Shown in pieces: positions 1 to 6,156 of a stretch of DNA of 8,344 nucleotides (its first letter is position 1; each line of letters starts with the position of its first letter). The position numbers were made by a program, and so were the translations under genes. The DNA is taken from assembly GCA_034440355.1 (NCBI GenBank), contig JAWXBY010000161.1, forward strand, positions 1 through 8,344. The letters are read 5' to 3'. Source of the DNA: SZUA-430 sp034440355 (GTDB lineage Bacteria > Pseudomonadota > Alphaproteobacteria > Micropepsales > Micropepsaceae). Under the pieces are notes generated by a model, which saw nothing but the letters and a program-made list of their open reading frames with translations, was not told where the DNA came from and did no database searches.

Positions 1-2
1 CG

Positions 3-326
3 CCGCCGGCGGCGCCCGTCGATTCGTCTGCGCATTGGCGGCGGGTGATGCAGGGGCATGCGGGGGCGAACTATGTGCCGCTGATCGCTTCGAACCGGAT
101 CGGGCGTGAGGTCGGCGAGACGTGCGAGATCACGTTCTACGGCACGTCGTTCATCGCCGGGCCGACGGGTGAGATTCTTGCGGAAGCGGGGCGCGAAAAG
201 GCGGCGGTGATTACCGCCACGGTCGATCTTGATGCGATTGCTGCGGCGCGCAGTTCGTGGGGGTTATTCCGCGACCGGCGGCCGGAGCTTTATGCGCCGT
301 TGATGTCGTTGGACGGCTCGGTGTGA
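3..326 (+). CDS. aguB: N-carbamoylputrescine amidase, 3' part only (cut by the window edge)
   Basis: Carbon-nitrogen hydrolase (nitrilase superfamily) that converts N-carbamoylputrescine to putrescine, CO2 and ammonia in the agmatine route of polyamine synthesis; cytoplasmic. Only the last 107 residues are present, read in the frame that is open from the left edge. They contain the blocks HWRRVMQGHAGAN, ASNRIG, EITFYGTSFIAGPTG and SWGLFRDRRPELY, which match the carboxy-terminal half of known AguB proteins nearly block for block; the RRPELY ending is characteristic of AguB rather than other nitrilases. The catalytic Glu, Lys and Cys lie upstream of the window and cannot be checked. A GTG at 45 lies inside the conserved region and is not the start. 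The last 37 bases overlap the end of the convergent GGDEF gene, so no terminator fits between them. An agmatine deiminase gene (aguA) just upstream would be expected but is not visible. Confidence 0.9.
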   Translation, partial: PPAAPVDSSAHWRRVMQGHAGANYVPLIASNRIGREVGETCEITFYGTSFIAGPTGEILAEAGREKAAVITATVDLDAIAAARSSWGLFRDRRPELYAPLMSLDGSV

Positions 327-982
327 GCACGGCGGGCGCGTTTTTCACGATACATGGCTTGGTCGGCCTGACGCTGTAAGACGTCGAGTGGCGACGTGTT
401 GTCGTAGGTGACGGTGCCGACGCTGGCTTTGAGTGCGACCGTGGTGTCGCCCCATTCGAGGACTGCCGTATCTAGTCTTTGCTTCAGCGTCTGGATGCGC
501 TGAGGCAGGGCGGACGGTACGGCGCGGACCCAGAGGATGGCGAATTCGTCGCCGCTGAGGCGGGCTGCGTAGTCTGTTGCGCGCACGTTCTCGCTGAGGA
601 TGCTTCCGACGAGGCGCAGCGCCGCGTCGCCGGCGGCGTGGCCGTGGTCGTCGTTCACGCGCTTGAAGCCGTCGAGGTCGATGAGAGCCAGAACGCCGGT
701 CTCGCGATAGCGTGTCGCGCCCGCCAATGTGCGGCGGGCTGCGGCTTCGAAGCCGCGGCGGTTCAGGAGGCCCGTGAGTTCGTCGGTTTCGAGCAGGCGT
801 TCGAGTTCGGCGACGCGGCCGCGCAGGTCGTTGAGCGACTGCTCTTTCTCGGCGACGAAGGCGAGGATGTCCTGCACGGTCTTGGGCGTGATGGCGATGG
901 GCTCGACGCGGATGTCGTCCGCCCGCAAGCTTGTGGGGAAGCGGTCGTCGGCGAAAGTCAGAAGTGTCGCTTGCGCGTTCAT
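290..982 (-). CDS. Stand-alone GGDEF protein, probable diguanylate cyclase (SGDEF active site)
   Basis: Probable cytoplasmic diguanylate cyclase making c-di-GMP from two GTP; 230 residues. An amino-terminal stretch of about 65 residues has no recognised sensor domain, signal peptide or membrane helix, but residues 34-66 look like a coiled coil, a common dimerisation device for these enzymes. The GGDEF domain starts at DELTGLLNRRGF (67-78), followed by the metal/GTP loop IDLDGFKRVND (101-111). An RATD inhibitory site (134-137) lies five residues before the signature, which reads SGDEF (143-147). Ser in the first position is known from some active cyclases, so activity is likely but not certain. 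The start at 982 is chosen because an in-frame extension to 1189 would run into dinB and shows no domain; AAGG sits about 8 bases upstream of this ATG. It lies 118 bases downstream of dinB on the same strand and may be partly co-transcribed. Its last 37 bases overlap aguB. Confidence 0.88.
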   Translation of the reverse strand: MNAQATLLTFADDRFPTSLRADDIRVEPIAITPKTVQDILAFVAEKEQSLNDLRGRVAELERLLETDELTGLLNRRGFEAAARRTLAGATRYRETGVLALIDLDGFKRVNDDHGHAAGDAALRLVGSILSENVRATDYAARLSGDEFAILWVRAVPSALPQRIQTLKQRLDTAVLEWGDTTVALKASVGTVTYDNTSPLDVLQRQADQAMYREKRARRAHTEPSNDINGA

Positions 983-1077
983 CGCATAGGCCTTGTTTGG
1001 TTCGTGAAGTCGCAAGGCGTATGCCACAGGGAACCGGCGCGGTTTTGGGCCGATGCGTTCGTTATCGCTTCGTAAAG

Positions 1078-1096
1078 CGCGGCAAGATTTGCCGCG
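1078..1096 (-). terminator. Hairpin just downstream of dinB, possible weak terminator
   Basis: A perfect 8-base inverted repeat, CGCGGCAA and TTGCCGCG around a 3-base loop, begins four bases beyond the dinB stop codon. On the minus strand it is followed by CTTTACG, only a short T run, so a strong intrinsic terminator is not supported. A second small repeat (CGCTT-TACG-AAGCG) lies immediately beyond, at 1065-1078. The structure may attenuate rather than end transcription into the GGDEF gene, or may protect the 3' end of the operon mRNA. Confidence 0.35.
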
Positions 1097-1100
1097 TGGG

Positions 1101-2354
1101 CTAGAGCGAACGGCCTTTGCGGATGGCCGCGGAGCCAAATTTTTCCCTGACCTTGTCCATCGCGCGTTCGGCCGCGTCGCGGCGGGCACCGGTCTGATCG
1201 AAGAGGTCGGAGCCGTCGCATTTGTCGGCGTCGACGAGGTCGGCGATGCCGACGCCGATGAGGCGGTAGCGCTTGCCTTTGGCTTCGGCCTTTAAGAGGT
1301 CGTTGGCGGTCTCGAAAAGGCGGCGTGCGAGCTGTGTGGGTCTTTCGAACGTGTGGCGGCGGGTGATGATTTTGAAGTCCGCCGTCTTCAGTTTCAGCTG
1401 GACGACTTTGCCGCCGGTCTCTGCGGCCTTAGCGCGGGCGGAGACTTTATCGCACAGCGACCAGAGGACGTTTGCAAGCTGCTCGGCATCGGCGACGTCG
1501 TGTTCGAAGGTGGTTTCGGCCGAGATGCCTTTGGCTTCGGCGCGCGGTTCGACGGTGCGCGTGTCGTCGGCGTTCGAGAGGCGCCAGAGCCAGAGGCCGC
1601 TGGAGCCGAAATGGGCGCCCAGTTCTTTCGGTTTGCGTCGGCGGACGTCGCCGATGGTGAAGATGCCGTCGCGGGCGAGCGATTGCGCGAAGGCTTTGCC
1701 GACGCCGGGGAGCAGCGTGACCGGACGCTTGTCGAGGAAGTCGACGGCTTCGGCGCGGCCGATCACGGAGAAGCCGCGCGGCTTGTCGAGGTCGGATGCG
1801 ACCTTGGCGAGGAATTTGTTGAAGCTGAGGCCCACTGAGACCGTGATCTGAAGTTCGTCTTCGATGCGCTTGGCGAGGTGGGCGAGCGTTTGCGCAGGCG
1901 TACGTTTGTGCAGGCGTTCCGTGCCGGTGAGGTCGAGGAAGGCTTCGTCCAACGACAGCGGTTCGACCAGCGGCGTCGTTTCCAGCATCAGCTGTTTCAC
2001 TTCGCGGCTGACGACCGCGTATTTCGGGATGTTGGGTGGGATGACGATGGCCTTGGGGCAGGCCTCCAGTGCTTTGTACATCGGCATCGCGGACTTCACG
2101 CCGAAGGTGCGGGCGACGTAGCAGGCGGCGGAGACGACGCCGCGCTTGCCGCCGCCGATGATGACGGGCTTGTCTGCGATCGCGGGGTTGTCGCGCTTTT
2201 CGACCGTGGCGTAGAAGGCGTCGCAGTCGATGTGGGCCATGGTCAGCGTGGCGAGTTCGTCGTGGCGGAGCAGACGCGGACCCCTACATGACGGACAGCG
2301 GCGCGTCGTCGTTGCGTCGAAGAGGCTGAAGCAATCGCGGCAGAGCGTGGTCAC
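1101..2354 (-). CDS. dinB: DNA polymerase IV (Y family) with amino-terminal zinc finger
   Basis: Error-prone translesion DNA polymerase, 417 residues. The Y-family palm has HIDCDAFYA (41-49), with D43 as a metal ligand and Y48 in the steric-gate position (Phe13 in E. coli), and SLDEAFLD (134-141), with D136 and E137 completing the active site. The thumb helix-hairpin-helix region is PVTLLPGVGK (211-220), and the little-finger domain fills roughly 270-375. About 38 residues precede the usual start and hold two Cys pairs (C5/C8 and C20/C23), a probable zinc ribbon also seen in rhizobial DinB proteins. A DLF-type motif at 383-385 is a candidate beta-clamp contact. The GTG start at 2354 is supported by a GGAGAG ribosome site six bases upstream and by the zinc finger it includes. 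Start and mak stop share four bases, so translation is probably coupled. I found no exact GTTC-N7-GTTC LexA box in front of the operon. Confidence 0.95.
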   Translation of the reverse strand: MTTLCRDCFSLFDATTTRRCPSCRGPRLLRHDELATLTMAHIDCDAFYATVEKRDNPAIADKPVIIGGGKRGVVSAACYVARTFGVKSAMPMYKALEACPKAIVIPPNIPKYAVVSREVKQLMLETTPLVEPLSLDEAFLDLTGTERLHKRTPAQTLAHLAKRIEDELQITVSVGLSFNKFLAKVASDLDKPRGFSVIGRAEAVDFLDKRPVTLLPGVGKAFAQSLARDGIFTIGDVRRRKPKELGAHFGSSGLWLWRLSNADDTRTVEPRAEAKGISAETTFEHDVADAEQLANVLWSLCDKVSARAKAAETGGKVVQLKLKTADFKIITRRHTFERPTQLARRLFETANDLLKAEAKGKRYRLIGVGIADLVDADKCDGSDLFDQTGARRDAAERAMDKVREKFGSAAIRKGRSL

Positions 2355-3256
2355 GCGCCGCTCTCCGGCCAGAGCCAGGCGGCGCCGCGCACGCCGCTGG
2401 AGTCGCCCCAGTGGTTCTTGACGATCGGCGTCGTGACGGCGTCCGAGAAGGCGTGCTCGGCGATCTGCGGTTGGACGTTCTTGTAGAGCCGATCGAGATT
2501 GGAAAGGCCGCCGCCGAAGACGATCACATCGGGATCGATGAGGTTCACGACGTGGGCGAGCGCTTTCGCCAAGCGGCGTTCGTAGGTGACGAGGAGCGTT
2601 TCGGCCGTTGCGTCACCCTTGACTGCGCGGTCGGCGATATCGGGGCAATCGAGCTTGCTCCCGCTCACGCGTTCGAAAGCGGCGCTGAGCCTGGGGCCTG
2701 AGAGCCAGGTTTCGATGCAGCCGGACTTGCCGCAGTAACAGGCTGGGCCGGATAGTTCGTCGGGTTCGGGCCAGGGCAGGGGATTGTGTCCCCATTCGCC
2801 GGCGACCGCGTTCGGGCCGGTGAGCGATTTGCCGTCGATCACGACGCCGCCGCCGACGCCTGTGCCGAGGATGACGCCGAAAACGACGCGCTTGCCTTTG
2901 CCTGCGCCGTCGGTGGCTTCGGAGAGGGCGAAGCAGTTGGCGTCGTTGGCCACGCGGATGGGGCGCGCCAAGGCTTCGGCAAGGTCGCGGTCGAGCGGGT
3001 GGCCGTTGAGCCAAGTCGAGTTGGCGTTCTTCACGACGCCGGTGGCGGGCGAGATCGCGCCGGGGATGCCGATGCCGACGGTGCCTTTGCGTGCGAGTTT
3101 TGTTTCCGCTGCGGCGACGGCTTCGCGAATGGCACGCACGGTCTTGGCGTAGTCACCAGCTGGTGAGGTGTGGCGATCGCGCAGAAGGAATGCGCCGTCG
3201 GGGCCGAGGGCCGCGACCTCTATCTTCGTGCCACCGAGGTCGACGCCGATGCGCAT
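2351..3256 (-). CDS. mak: Fructokinase, ROK family (Mak type)
   Basis: ATP-dependent sugar kinase expected to phosphorylate fructose to fructose 6-phosphate in the cytoplasm; 301 residues. The phosphate loop is DLGGTK (6-11). NDAN (104-107) carries the likely catalytic base D105, and GTGVGGG (131-137) is the second nucleotide loop. The ROK zinc site is complete: H157 in EWGHNPLPW, plus CYCGKSGC (173-180) with C173, C175 and C180. Several stretches, including VVKNANSTWLNG, EWGHNPLPW and DSSGVRGAAWLWP, are almost the same as in E. coli Mak, hence the fructokinase call over NagK or glucokinase. Other hexoses such as mannose could also be substrates. The ATG at 3256 is preferred to one nine codons upstream because the conserved MRIGVDLGGTK begins there and it shares one base with the HAD stop (TGATG). 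No clear ribosome site precedes it, which fits translational coupling. Confidence 0.9.
   Translation of the reverse strand: MRIGVDLGGTKIEVAALGPDGAFLLRDRHTSPAGDYAKTVRAIREAVAAAETKLARKGTVGIGIPGAISPATGVVKNANSTWLNGHPLDRDLAEALARPIRVANDANCFALSEATDGAGKGKRVVFGVILGTGVGGGVVIDGKSLTGPNAVAGEWGHNPLPWPEPDELSGPACYCGKSGCIETWLSGPRLSAAFERVSGSKLDCPDIADRAVKGDATAETLLVTYERRLAKALAHVVNLIDPDVIVFGGGLSNLDRLYKNVQPQIAEHAFSDAVTTPIVKNHWGDSSGVRGAAWLWPESGA
2361..2366 (-). promoter_or_regulatory. Ribosome binding site fixing the GTG start of dinB
   Basis: GGAGAG on the minus strand, six bases before the GTG at 2354. It lies inside the end of mak. It supports the longer dinB product that carries the zinc finger, rather than a start near MAHIDCD (residue 39). 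Confidence 0.6.
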
Positions 3257-3885
3257 CAGGGTTTGATCACCGAGGTGATCCACGCGGCGGCTTCGGGCCA
3301 GGTGTCGATGCGGGCGTGGGCTTCGGGCGCCTTGGGCAGCATGCGCGCGAGTCTGGTGTCGGCGATGAAGTGCAGGCGGTGGACGTGCGGGGTTTCGGTG
3401 GCGACGGAGGCGATGTGCGGCGGCAGGTCATCGATGAAGACCACGGGTTGCGTGAAGCCTTCGATCAGGCGTTTGACGATTTCGCCTTTGGGGCCTTTGC
3501 CGGCGATGACGGGGTAGTCGATGCCGTGACCCAACAGGTTCTCGATGCGGGCGGTGCGTGAGGTTTTGGGGAGGTTCGAGAGGATGATGATTTGGGCGTG
3601 CTGGCTCAAACCTGCGAGCGCCGCGGCGGCGCCGGGTACGGCTTCGAGCGTGCCGGTTTCGCTTTCGAAGAAGGTTTTGAGGAGGCCGGTCACCGTCTCG
3701 TCCGCCACCGTGTCCCCGTTCGCGCGGTGCTTCACGTTGCCGTGTATGCGGAACGAGGTGATGTCCATGTAGCAGGCATGGCGATCGAGGAAGCGTTCCA
3801 GACCTACCATGAACTGGAGCAGGACTTCGTCAGCGTCGCTGATGATCAGCGGCCGGGCGGGGTCGATTCGGATGTCGCCTACCAT
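3256..3885 (-). CDS. HAD-superfamily hydrolase, substrate unknown
   Basis: A 209-residue soluble HAD-fold protein, probably a phosphatase of a small phosphorylated metabolite. The four HAD motifs can be placed: I is ISDADEVLL with D17 (nucleophile) and D19 (acid/base); II is ILSNLP with S103; III is a lysine in AGKGPKGEI (K130 or K133); IV is FIDDLPP with D152 and D153. A mainly helical segment at about residues 22-95 between motifs I and II would be a C1-type cap over the active site. The gene starts inside the last seven bases of DUF3572 and ends one base into mak, with no good ribosome site of its own, so it depends on coupled translation. Next to a fructokinase, a sugar-phosphate or nucleotide phosphatase is conceivable, but nothing in the sequence identifies the substrate. 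The ATG at 3885 is the only start compatible with motif I and the operon spacing. Confidence 0.85.
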   Translation of the reverse strand: MVGDIRIDPARPLIISDADEVLLQFMVGLERFLDRHACYMDITSFRIHGNVKHRANGDTVADETVTGLLKTFFESETGTLEAVPGAAAALAGLSQHAQIIILSNLPKTSRTARIENLLGHGIDYPVIAGKGPKGEIVKRLIEGFTQPVVFIDDLPPHIASVATETPHVHRLHFIADTRLARMLPKAPEAHARIDTWPEAAAWITSVIKP

Positions 3886-4154
3886 GCGCTGGAACCGTGC
3901 GGGTCCAGGGTCGCGTAGGCGTGCAGCAGAGCGCCGGGTTTCAGGCCGTCTGATTCGGAGAAGTCTTTGGCGAGCGATTCTTCGCTGGCGACAAATCCGA
4001 GCACGGCGGCGAGAATCGACTTATCCTCGCTTTTCTCGAGCAAGTCGTCGGCGTCAAGTCCGCTTGCGGTTAAGAATCGCTGAAGGTCGTCCGGCCGCGT
4101 CGCCAGAAACGTTAAGGCGCGTTCAGACATTTGCTCGGCCTGCGTACGATTCAT
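3879..4154 (-). CDS. DUF3572 family protein, function unknown
   Basis: A small 91-residue protein whose core, RALTFLATRPDDLQRFL (residues 12-28) then SILAAVLGFVASEESLAKDF (46-65), matches the alphaproteobacterial DUF3572 family. It looks all-helical and acidic, with no signal peptide, membrane helix or catalytic motif. The family is commonly found next to divK and pleD in this class, and here it is divergent from divK. The ATG at 4154 is chosen over an upstream one at 4238 because the conserved region begins directly after it and GGAAGG lies about 10 bases upstream; the extra 28 residues of the longer version do not look like the family. A small GGCG-AAA-CGCC hairpin (4156-4166) sits between ribosome site and start and might temper initiation. 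It is the first gene of the chain leading to dinB, with seven bases of overlap with the HAD gene. Confidence 0.85.
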   Translation of the reverse strand: MNRTQAEQMSERALTFLATRPDDLQRFLTASGLDADDLLEKSEDKSILAAVLGFVASEESLAKDFSESDGLKPGALLHAYATLDPHGSSAW

Positions 4155-4342
4155 GGGCGTTTCGCCTTCCGCTTGCACGTACAGCGCGGTTGTGTTTCCG
4201 CGGGTTTCTTGCGGCAATCCGCAAAGCTTATTTAACATTATTCAGGTCAACTATGGCGCGAAAATCAGGCTACCGCGTGCGAAGGCAATCGGCGGCTTTG
4301 ACACCTGAATCCCGGCCTCAAAGGCCACGTCCGGAGAGAGAA
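4155..4342. promoter_or_regulatory. Divergent regulatory region between DUF3572 and divK
   Basis: These 188 bases must hold the promoters for both the leftward DUF3572-HAD-mak-dinB chain and rightward divK-pleD. The core at about 4225-4255 is clearly richer in A+T than its surroundings. On the minus strand it contains TGAATAATG, a possible extended -10 element, without a convincing -35. On the plus strand a TTGCGG (4209-4214) is spaced 17 bases from a weak TTAACA (4232-4237). A TTGACA at 4298 has no partner -10. A short GGCCT-CAA-AGGCC hairpin (4314-4326) lies before the divK ribosome site. Region assignment is secure; exact promoter elements are not. Confidence 0.5.
4209..4224. repeat. Perfect inverted repeat beside the AT-rich promoter core
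   Basis: TTGCGG-CAAT-CCGCAA: two 6-base arms that are exact reverse complements around a 4-base centre, directly next to the AT-rich core between the divergent genes. The form fits an operator for a dimeric DNA-binding protein. It could also form a short RNA hairpin in the leader of the leftward transcript. I do not recognise it as a known site. Confidence 0.45.
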
Positions 4343-4717
4343 ATGGACGCGAGAGCGAAAACCGTTCTGATCGTGGAGGACAACGAGCTCAATATGAAGC
4401 TCTTCCACGACCTCTTGGACGCGCATGGTTACAAGACGATCCAGACGCGCGACGGGCTGGAAGCGCTCGACCTCGCGCGCAAGCATGTGCCCGATCTGAT
4501 CCTCATGGACATTCAGCTGCCGGAAGTATCGGGGCTCGAGGTCACGAAGTGGCTCAAAGAAGATCAGGACCTGAAACGCATTCCCGTGATCGCGGTGACC
4601 GCGTTCGCGATGAAGGGTGACGAAGAGAAGATTCGCCAAGGGGGCTGCGAAGCCTACATCTCGAAACCGATTTCGGTGATGCACTTCCTTGAGACGATCC
4701 GCAAGTTTTTGGCCTGA
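4343..4717 (+). CDS. divK: Single-domain response regulator DivK
   Basis: Receiver-only response regulator of 124 residues, with no output domain. In Caulobacter and relatives, DivK is phosphorylated by DivJ and dephosphorylated by PleC. It acts through DivL and CckA to lower CtrA activity, coupling cell polarity to the cell cycle. The protein closely resembles Caulobacter DivK across its length: KTVLIVEDNELNMKLFHDLL (6-25) with the acidic pair E12/D13, LILMDIQLPE with phospho-acceptor D56, AVTAFAMKGDEEKIR with T86, and GGCEAYISKPIS with K108. The ATG at 4343 is chosen for the GGAG ribosome site seven bases before it and the standard DivK length; the reading frame stays open far upstream but that part has no receiver sequence. 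pleD follows after 12 bases, so the two are almost certainly one transcript, which matches the Caulobacter arrangement. Confidence 0.97.
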   Translation: MDARAKTVLIVEDNELNMKLFHDLLDAHGYKTIQTRDGLEALDLARKHVPDLILMDIQLPEVSGLEVTKWLKEDQDLKRIPVIAVTAFAMKGDEEKIRQGGCEAYISKPISVMHFLETIRKFLA

Positions 4718-4722
4718 GGGGG
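4716..4722 (+). promoter_or_regulatory. Ribosome binding site fixing the TTG start of pleD
   Basis: GAGGGGG overlaps the divK stop codon (TGAGGGGG) and sits seven bases before the TTG at 4730. It supports a TTG start that gives the correct PleD amino terminus, and implies that ribosomes finishing divK can start pleD. Confidence 0.6.
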
Positions 4723-4729
4723 CAGTCCG

Positions 4730-6103
4730 TTGACCGCGCGTGTTCTGGTCGTTGACGATATTCCCGCCAACGTAAAACTGCTCGAGGCGAAACTCGGTGC
4801 GGAGTATTTCGACGTCGTGACCGCAGGGTCGGGGCCGGAAGCGCTGGCGTCGATCGAGAAGGAAAGCCCCGACATCGTTCTGCTCGACGTCATGATGCCG
4901 GGCATGGACGGGTTTGAAGTTTGCCGCCGCATCAAGGGCAACCCGCAGACCGCGCATTTGCCGGTCGTGATGGTGACCGCGCTCGATCAAGTTTCCGATC
5001 GCGTGCAGGGTCTTGAGGCCGGCGCCGATGATTTTCTGACGAAGCCTGTGAACGACGTGGCGCTGTTTGCGCGCGTGCGCAGCCTCGTGCGTCTGAAGAC
5101 GATGGTCGACGAGTTGCGGCTGCGTCAGGCAACGGGCGAGAGCATGGGTTTGGTCGAAGGCAGCGAAAGTGCGCTGACCGATCAGCCGGGGCGTGGACGC
5201 ATTCTGATCGTTGAAGATCGCGAGCAAAGCGCGCAGCGCATCTCCGAAACGCTGGGGCGCGAGCACGACGTTGAGATCGTGCCGCAAACGACGGAAGCGG
5301 TCGTGCGCGCGAAGGGCGGGGATTATGATCTCGTCATCGCCAGCTTGTCGCTCGATCGTCAGGATGGGTTGCGGTTCTGTGCGACGCTGCGCAGCCTTGA
5401 GGCAACGCGGCAGACGCCGATTTTGATTATTGTCGATGAGGGCGATGTGAAGCGGCTGGTCCGCGCGCTCGACATCGGCGTGAACGATTATCTGATGCGG
5501 CCGGTGGAGCGCAGCGAGCTGGTGGCCCGCGTGCGTACGCAGCTGCGCCGCAAGCGCTATTCGGACAAGCTGCGCCATTCGCTGCAATTGTCGCTGGAGA
5601 TGGCGATTACGGATCAGCTGACGGGCTTGTTCAACCGCCGTTACATGTCGCGTCACTTGGGCACGCTGATCGACAGCGCGAACACGACCGGCAAGCCGGT
5701 GTCGTTCCTGATACTCGATATCGACTACTTCAAGCAGGTCAACGATACGCACGGCCACGATATCGGCGACGAAGTGCTGCGCGAGTTCGCCGGCCGCATT
5801 TCGGCGAACGTGCGTGGCATCGACCTCGCCTGCCGTTATGGCGGCGAAGAGTTCGTCGTCGTCATGCCGGATACGGATTTGAACTTCGCCTACATGGTCG
5901 CCGAACGTCTGCGCCAGGCCGTCGCGGATGCGCCGTTCCGCATCACGCCGGCGCCGGGGCAGCTGTCGGTCACGATCTCGATCGGCGTCACGGCCAGCGA
6001 AGGCACGCGCGATACGCCGGAAGCGTTGCTGAAGCGGGCCGACCAGGCGCTCTACCGCGCTAAGCGCGACGGACGAAATCGCGTCGTCGCCGACGCCGCC
6101 TAA
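4730..6103 (+). CDS. pleD: Response regulator / diguanylate cyclase PleD (REC-REC-GGDEF)
   Basis: Phosphorylation-activated diguanylate cyclase of 457 residues; in Caulobacter PleD acts at the stalked pole and drives the swarmer-to-stalked transition. Receiver 1 (about 1-120) is intact: D9/D10, phospho-acceptor D53 in LLDVMMPGMDGF, T83 and K105. Receiver 2 (about 156-275) is an adaptor: the acceptor Asp is replaced by S205 and the conserved Lys by R257 (YLMRPVE), as expected for the dimerisation domain. The cyclase domain starts at TDQLTGLFNRRYM (294-306), with DIDYFKQVND (330-339), the inhibitory RGID (362-365) and an intact GGEEF (371-375). Length and order match the 454-residue Caulobacter protein. 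The TTG start is supported by the upstream GAGGGGG and by the family's standard amino terminus (TARVLVVDD). An intrinsic terminator begins three bases after the stop codon. Confidence 0.97.
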   Translation: MTARVLVVDDIPANVKLLEAKLGAEYFDVVTAGSGPEALASIEKESPDIVLLDVMMPGMDGFEVCRRIKGNPQTAHLPVVMVTALDQVSDRVQGLEAGADDFLTKPVNDVALFARVRSLVRLKTMVDELRLRQATGESMGLVEGSESALTDQPGRGRILIVEDREQSAQRISETLGREHDVEIVPQTTEAVVRAKGGDYDLVIASLSLDRQDGLRFCATLRSLEATRQTPILIIVDEGDVKRLVRALDIGVNDYLMRPVERSELVARVRTQLRRKRYSDKLRHSLQLSLEMAITDQLTGLFNRRYMSRHLGTLIDSANTTGKPVSFLILDIDYFKQVNDTHGHDIGDEVLREFAGRISANVRGIDLACRYGGEEFVVVMPDTDLNFAYMVAERLRQAVADAPFRITPAPGQLSVTISIGVTASEGTRDTPEALLKRADQALYRAKRDGRNRVVADAA

Positions 6104-6106
6104 AAC

Positions 6107-6133
6107 AAAGGGCGCCTGAAGGGCGCCCTTTTT
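6107..6133. terminator. Bidirectional intrinsic terminator between pleD and rpmG
   Basis: A 10-base stem (AAAGGGCGCC and GGCGCCCTTT) around a 5-base loop, followed by T's on the + strand. On the minus strand the same stem is followed by TTTGTTTT. It starts three bases after the pleD stop and lies 23 bases from the rpmG stop, so it can end transcription of both convergent units. Confidence 0.9.
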
Positions 6134-6156
6134 GTGTCACGGCTGTCGGCGCAAGC

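Noticed and set aside
983..1189. Amino-terminal extension of the GGDEF gene into dinB
   Set aside because: The extra 69 residues overlap the end of dinB, are rich in Arg and Pro, and show no domain; the ATG at 982 has a plausible ribosome site.
1273..1851. A 192-codon + strand frame opposite dinB, and similar frames opposite mak and the Nudix gene
   Set aside because: They are antisense to well-supported genes, with no motifs and low-complexity composition.
4232..4235. TTAA in front of divK as part of a CtrA box (TTAA-N7-TTAA)
   Set aside because: Neither flank has a second TTAA at the right distance on either strand, so only a half-site exists, and such half-sites are common.
3809..4342. 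Upstream extension of the divK reading frame
   Set aside because: The frame is open by chance across the HAD and DUF3572 genes. The receiver domain, ribosome site and family length all start at 4343.
5186..5555. PleD receiver 2 lacking the phospho-acceptor Asp (S205) and Lys (R257), as a possible decayed domain
   Set aside because: Degeneracy of the second receiver is the normal state in PleD, where it serves as a dimerisation adaptor; it is not a sign of gene decay here.
4265..5758. A 497-codon open frame on the minus strand opposite divK and the first three quarters of pleD
   Set aside because: It lies wholly antisense to two unmistakable genes. Its product is rich in His, Arg and Gln with no domain, which is what the reverse complement of GC-rich coding sequence gives.
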